A stretch of 33,454 nucleotides of DNA. Origin: Rhodoferax sp. UBA5149. Lineage in GTDB: Bacteria; Pseudomonadota; Gammaproteobacteria; Burkholderiales; Burkholderiaceae_C. Below, piece after piece: positions 30,179-33,454 of this stretch. The translations under genes and the position numbers were made by a program. The notes under the pieces were generated by a model, which ran no database searches, was not told the DNA's origin, and saw nothing but the letters and a program-made list of their open reading frames with translations. Location: positions 18,695-52,148 of the forward strand of contig NZ_DHXT01000074.1 of the NCBI RefSeq assembly GCF_002413825.1, given 5' to 3'. Within the stretch, counting starts at the first letter, position 1, and every line of letters begins with the position of its first letter.

Positions 30179-32923
30179 ATGACCCGCCCCGCATTGTCAT
30201 CCCACTCGCGCTTCAGCCAGCGCGTTCGACGCCGCTTTGAGAGTCAACTGCATTTATTGCCCCCCGGTGTTCCGGACCCGGCTTCGATGGCGCAGACCTT
30301 CGCGGCGCTGCAGGCTTCGGGCTTTGACGCCGGCAGCGCTTTGCGAACCACGCGACAGCTGGTCGTGGAGCGCCTGCTGTGTCTGGACTGTGATGAACAG
30401 GCCCCCTTGCAGCAGGTGACCCAGGCCATGACGGAGCTGGCGGAGTTCGCGTTGAACATCGCTTTGAGCGAAGCCCAGCAGATGCTGGACCAGACCCACG
30501 GCAGCCCCCACACCGCAGAGGGTCAACGCGCCCGGCTCTGGATCGTCGGCATGGGCAAGCTCGGCGCACGGGAGCTCAACGTGTCGAGCGACATCGACCT
30601 GATCTACATCTACGACCAGGACGGCGACACCACGGGCGATGCGCTGGGACGCGGGCGCATTTCCAACCAGGAGTATTTTGCCAAGGCGGTACGGGCCATT
30701 TTTGCCCTGATCGGCGATACGACCGAACATGGCTTTGTCTTTCGCGTCGACCTGGCGCTGCGGCCCAACGGCAATTCCGGCCCCCCCGCGGTATCGCTGG
30801 GCGCGCTCGAAGAATACCTTCATGTGCAGGGCCGCGAGTGGGAGCGCTTTGCCTGGCTCAAGAGTCGGGTGGTGGCACCCCTGGGCAGAGAGGACAGAGG
30901 CTCGGCCCAGGCGCTGCGCAGCGTGGTGCTGCCCTTCGTCTTCAGGCGCTATCTCGACTACAACGTCTTTGACTCGCTGCGTGTACTGCATCGGCAAATT
31001 CGCGAACATGCGGGCAGACGCAGCGCCGGGCGCCCGGAGCGCGCCAACGACGTCAAGCTGTCGCGCGGCGGTATCCGCGAAATTGAATTCATCGTGCAAC
31101 TGCTGCAGGTGGTGCGCGGCGGGCAGTTTCCCGAACTCAGAACGCGGCCCACCCTCGCGGCGCTGCCCCGACTTGCCAAGGCCGGCCTCATGCCGCAAAA
31201 GACAGCCGAGGCGCTGGCCGAGGCCTATCTCTTCCTGCGCCGGGTGGAGCACCGCATTCAGTACCTGGACGATCAGCAGACCCATGTCTTGCCAACGCAG
31301 GACCATGACCTGGACTGGATCGCGAGTACCCTGGGCTATGCCACCTCGTATCAGCTCTTGCACCAGCTCGACATGCACCGCGAACTGGTGGCCCGGGAAT
31401 TTGATGCGCTGCTGGGCGGCGGCGTTGACAAGGAATGCAAGGGCTGTAACGGCGGCAAGTCGGGCGCTGCAGCGCCCGACTTTGACGAGTTGCTGGAACA
31501 GTTGCCTGGGGACTTTCGCGCCCGGATTGCCACCTGGCGTGAGCACCCGCGGGTATTGGCCTTGCGTGAAGATTCACGTGCCAGACTGATGCGCTTGATT
31601 GCGCGCACCGCCCAGTGGATCGTTGAGGGCAAGGTCACCGAGGAAGCCGCTGTTCGCCTTGCCGACTGGATTGAACCCCTGCTGCGGCGAGAAAGCTACC
31701 TCGCCCTGCTGCTGGAGCGACCCAATGTGCATGAGCGGCTGCTGCGTTTGCTGGGGGCCGCGCGCTGGCCCGCACGCTACCTGCTGCTGCACCCGGGCGT
31801 GATTGACGAGTTGGCCAGCGCCGACATGCTGGATGAGCGCTTTTCTGCGGCAGACTTCGAGCACGAGCTCGATCATCGGCGCGCCTCGCTGGCCGGTACG
31901 GGGGAAGACGATGACGAAACCCTGCTCAACCTGCTGCGCCGCGCCCATCACGCCGAGGTGTTTCGCACCCTGGCGCGCGATGTGGAAGGCCGGCTGAGCG
32001 TGGAGGAGGTGGCCGACGACCTGAGCGCCCTGGCCGACGCGGTGTTGCGCGTGACCACCCGCTGGTGCTGGGACCGCCTGAAAACCAGGCATCGCGAGAC
32101 CCCCCAGTTTGCCATCATCGCCTACGGCAAACTCGGCGGCAAGGAACTCGGCTACGGCAGCGATCTGGACATTGTGTTTGTCTACGCCGACGAGGACGAC
32201 CGCGCCCCCGAGGTCTATGCCAATCTGGTGCGCAAGCTGATCAACTGGCTGACCGTCAAAACCGGCGAGGGCGACCTGTACGAAATTGACACCGCGCTGC
32301 GACCCAACGGCAACTCCGGCCTGCTGGTCACCTCCTTTGACGCCTACGCCAATTACCAGCAGCAGCGCGGCAGCAACACCGCCTGGACCTGGGAGCACCA
32401 GGCCATGACGCGCGCCCGTTTTTGCCTGGGCGACGACGTGTTGCGGCAACGCTTCGATGCCATCCGCAAGGCCGTGATCTCCGCACCCCGTAACGCCGAC
32501 GATCTGAAGCTTGAGATCAACACCATGCGCGAGCGGGTGCGTGCCGCCCATCCCGTCAAAGGCGAGAAATTTGACGTCAAGCACAGTCCGGGCGGCATGA
32601 TCGACGTGGAATTCGTCATGCAGTACCTGGTCCTGTCGGAATCGGCGCTGCACCCCGAGTTGATGGACAACGCGGGCAACATCGCCCTGCTCGACCGCGC
32701 CGAAGCCTTGGGGCTACTGCCCGCCGGGGTCGGCCACGCCGCCGCCAGCGCCTACCGGGAGTTGCGCCGGGTGCAGCATCGCGCACGGCTTAACGAGGAG
32801 CCGACCCAGGTCATCATGCCCGAATTGCAGGCGCAGCGCGATGCGGTGCTGGTCTTGTGGCGGACCGTGTTTGACGCCAAAATACTGGAGCCCGAATCCG
32901 TAACCTGTGCCACCGGCGTCTAA
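30179..32923 (+). CDS. glnE: Bifunctional glutamine synthetase adenylyltransferase/adenylyl-removing enzyme
   Basis: Adds AMP to and removes AMP from glutamine synthetase, under PII control, tuning nitrogen assimilation. The 914 residues match the family. Both nucleotidyltransferase sites are present: N-terminal deadenylylase GKLGARELNVSSDIDLIYIY (126-145; Asp138, Asp140) and C-terminal adenylylase GKLGGKELGYGSDLDIVFVY (650-669; Asp662, Asp664). Each is followed by a matching ALRPNGNSG and GGIREIEFIVQ or GGMIDVEFVMQ helical segment. Between the halves, about residues 415-436, is an insertion-like loop with CKGCNGGKSGAAAPD; its DNA contains a perfect 26-bp palindrome. An AGGA ribosome site lies five bases before the ATG. 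It diverges from yhdP by 27 bp, so its promoter must overlap the yhdP 5' region. Confidence 0.97.
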   Translation: MTRPALSSHSRFSQRVRRRFESQLHLLPPGVPDPASMAQTFAALQASGFDAGSALRTTRQLVVERLLCLDCDEQAPLQQVTQAMTELAEFALNIALSEAQQMLDQTHGSPHTAEGQRARLWIVGMGKLGARELNVSSDIDLIYIYDQDGDTTGDALGRGRISNQEYFAKAVRAIFALIGDTTEHGFVFRVDLALRPNGNSGPPAVSLGALEEYLHVQGREWERFAWLKSRVVAPLGREDRGSAQALRSVVLPFVFRRYLDYNVFDSLRVLHRQIREHAGRRSAGRPERANDVKLSRGGIREIEFIVQLLQVVRGGQFPELRTRPTLAALPRLAKAGLMPQKTAEALAEAYLFLRRVEHRIQYLDDQQTHVLPTQDHDLDWIASTLGYATSYQLLHQLDMHRELVAREFDALLGGGVDKECKGCNGGKSGAAAPDFDELLEQLPGDFRARIATWREHPRVLALREDSRARLMRLIARTAQWIVEGKVTEEAAVRLADWIEPLLRRESYLALLLERPNVHERLLRLLGAARWPARYLLLHPGVIDELASADMLDERFSAADFEHELDHRRASLAGTGEDDDETLLNLLRRAHHAEVFRTLARDVEGRLSVEEVADDLSALADAVLRVTTRWCWDRLKTRHRETPQFAIIAYGKLGGKELGYGSDLDIVFVYADEDDRAPEVYANLVRKLINWLTVKTGEGDLYEIDTALRPNGNSGLLVTSFDAYANYQQQRGSNTAWTWEHQAMTRARFCLGDDVLRQRFDAIRKAVISAPRNADDLKLEINTMRERVRAAHPVKGEKFDVKHSPGGMIDVEFVMQYLVLSESALHPELMDNAGNIALLDRAEALGLLPAGVGHAAASAYRELRRVQHRARLNEEPTQVIMPELQAQRDAVLVLWRTVFDAKILEPESVTCATGV
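31457..31482. repeat. Perfect 26-bp palindrome inside glnE
   Basis: Each 13-base arm is aagtcgggcgctg or its exact complement (cagcgcccgactt), with no loop bases between them. It encodes Lys-Ser-Gly-Ala-Ala-Ala-Pro-Asp and its neighbours, in the linker between the two GlnE catalytic halves. Confidence 0.85.
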
Positions 32924-32954
32924 GGTGCATGGGTCGCCAAAAAGAGGAAATCCA

Positions 32955-33454
32955 ATGGCACAAGCCAAGCTCCTGCTCGACTATGTTTACGCGCACGAGG
33001 CCGCGCATCCAGACCGGGTTTACCTGACCCAACCGATCGGCAACGGCCAGGTGGTCGACTATTCATGGGGGCAGGCGCTCGATCAGGCGCGCCGCATGGC
33101 GGCGCACTTGCAAGGCATGGGCTTCGGACCCGGCGCGCGAATTGCCATCCTGTCCAAGAACTGCGCCCACTTCTTCCTGGCCGAGCTGGCGATCTGGATG
33201 GCCGGTGGCACCACCGTCGCCATCTCTCCCACAGAAGGGGCAGACACCGTGCGCTACGTGCTGGCGCACAGCGAGGCCAGCCTGCTGTTTGTCGGCAAAC
33301 TCGATTCCTGGGAACGGCAGTTGCCGGGTGTTCCGGCCGATCTGCCGCGCATCGCCTTCCCGCTGGCGCCGCCGACGCCGTATGAAACCTGGGACGCGAT
33401 CATCGCGCGCACGGCCCCGCTGGGCGGCCGCCCGCAGCGCGCCCCGCACGACCT
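32955..33454 (+). CDS. Acyl-CoA synthetase (AMP-binding family), N-terminal part
   Basis: The frame from the ATG at 32955 runs open for 166 codons to the window edge. The product starts MAQAKLLLDYVYAHEAAHPDRVYLTQPIG and shows the N-terminal pattern of acyl-/long-chain fatty acyl-CoA ligases: YSWGQALDQARRMAAHLQGMGFGPGARIAILSKNCAHFFLAELAIWMAGGTTVAIS (in pieces), then YVLAHSEASLLFVGKLDSW. These enzymes activate fatty acids with ATP and CoA. The ATP-binding P-loop (SSGTTG-type) lies beyond the window, so the exact class cannot be set. AGAGGA sits seven bases before the ATG. It follows glnE by 31 bp on the same strand, but a functional link is not obvious. Confidence 0.88.
   Translation, partial: MAQAKLLLDYVYAHEAAHPDRVYLTQPIGNGQVVDYSWGQALDQARRMAAHLQGMGFGPGARIAILSKNCAHFFLAELAIWMAGGTTVAISPTEGADTVRYVLAHSEASLLFVGKLDSWERQLPGVPADLPRIAFPLAPPTPYETWDAIIARTAPLGGRPQRAPHD

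Noticed and set aside
30879..30911. A 7-bp CCTGGGC/GCCCAGG stem and a ggacagag match in glnE, as a fourth REP element
   Set aside because: It lies within conserved coding sequence, lacks the shared head and tail of the REP copies, and short GC stems are common at this base composition.
30254..31546. A 430-codon minus-strand frame opposite glnE
   Set aside because: Shadow of a well-conserved enzyme gene, low-complexity His/Gln/Arg composition, no ribosome site considered convincing.

Overview
The window reads as an ordinary stretch of a Betaproteobacterium chromosome, most likely Comamonadaceae (Rhodoferax/Polaromonas-like; the genus is a guess). Pointers are the high GC, tightly packed genes, the pgk-pyk-fba-purC run, the def-fmt / LysM-dprA-smg cluster, yajC-secD-secF followed by a DUF1631 gene, a single-chain indolepyruvate ferredoxin oxidoreductase beside an Lrp regulator, and yhdP facing glnE. 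I see no tRNA, rRNA, CRISPR array, insertion sequence, prophage or integrase gene.

Layout. 1-4875 (minus): pgk, pyk and fba of central carbon metabolism, then a hairpin terminator and purC, whose 3' end meets the window edge. 5011-6524 (minus): def-fmt, which remove and add the initiator formyl group. 6828-9871 (plus): an exported LysM protein, dprA and smg, read away from def. 9931-15621 (minus): yajC-secD-secF, the Sec translocon accessory genes, with a large DUF1631 gene downstream. 15754-20036: the 1200-residue oxidoreductase (minus) diverging from an lrp/asnC gene (plus). 20033-22390: cheV and mltA (minus), plus a 53-codon membrane-protein gene on the plus strand whose start codon overlaps that of mltA. 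22420-30151 (minus): yhdP, a nitrilase-family amidase, a sensor kinase and a FixJ-type regulator, packed with 4-bp stop/start overlaps or a 9-bp gap. 30179 to the end (plus): glnE and the first 166 codons of an acyl-CoA synthetase.

How the genes fit together. The window joins several independent core modules: lower glycolysis, initiator-Met processing, DNA uptake and processing (dprA), protein export, aromatic amino-acid/2-oxoacid oxidation, envelope maintenance (mltA, yhdP, LysM), signalling (cheV, two-component pair) and nitrogen control (glnE).

I did not find a convincing new multi-gene system. The less ordinary signals are small: a degenerate 56-bp element present three times inside the fmt and dprA reading frames; three REP-like GGACAG/CTGTCC hairpin elements; a perfect 14-bp stem-loop placed near the predicted 5' end of the yajC-secDF mRNA; overlapping divergent start codons at mltA; and a perfect 26-bp palindrome inside glnE. 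Identities quoted for repeats are hand counts; promoters are read by eye.
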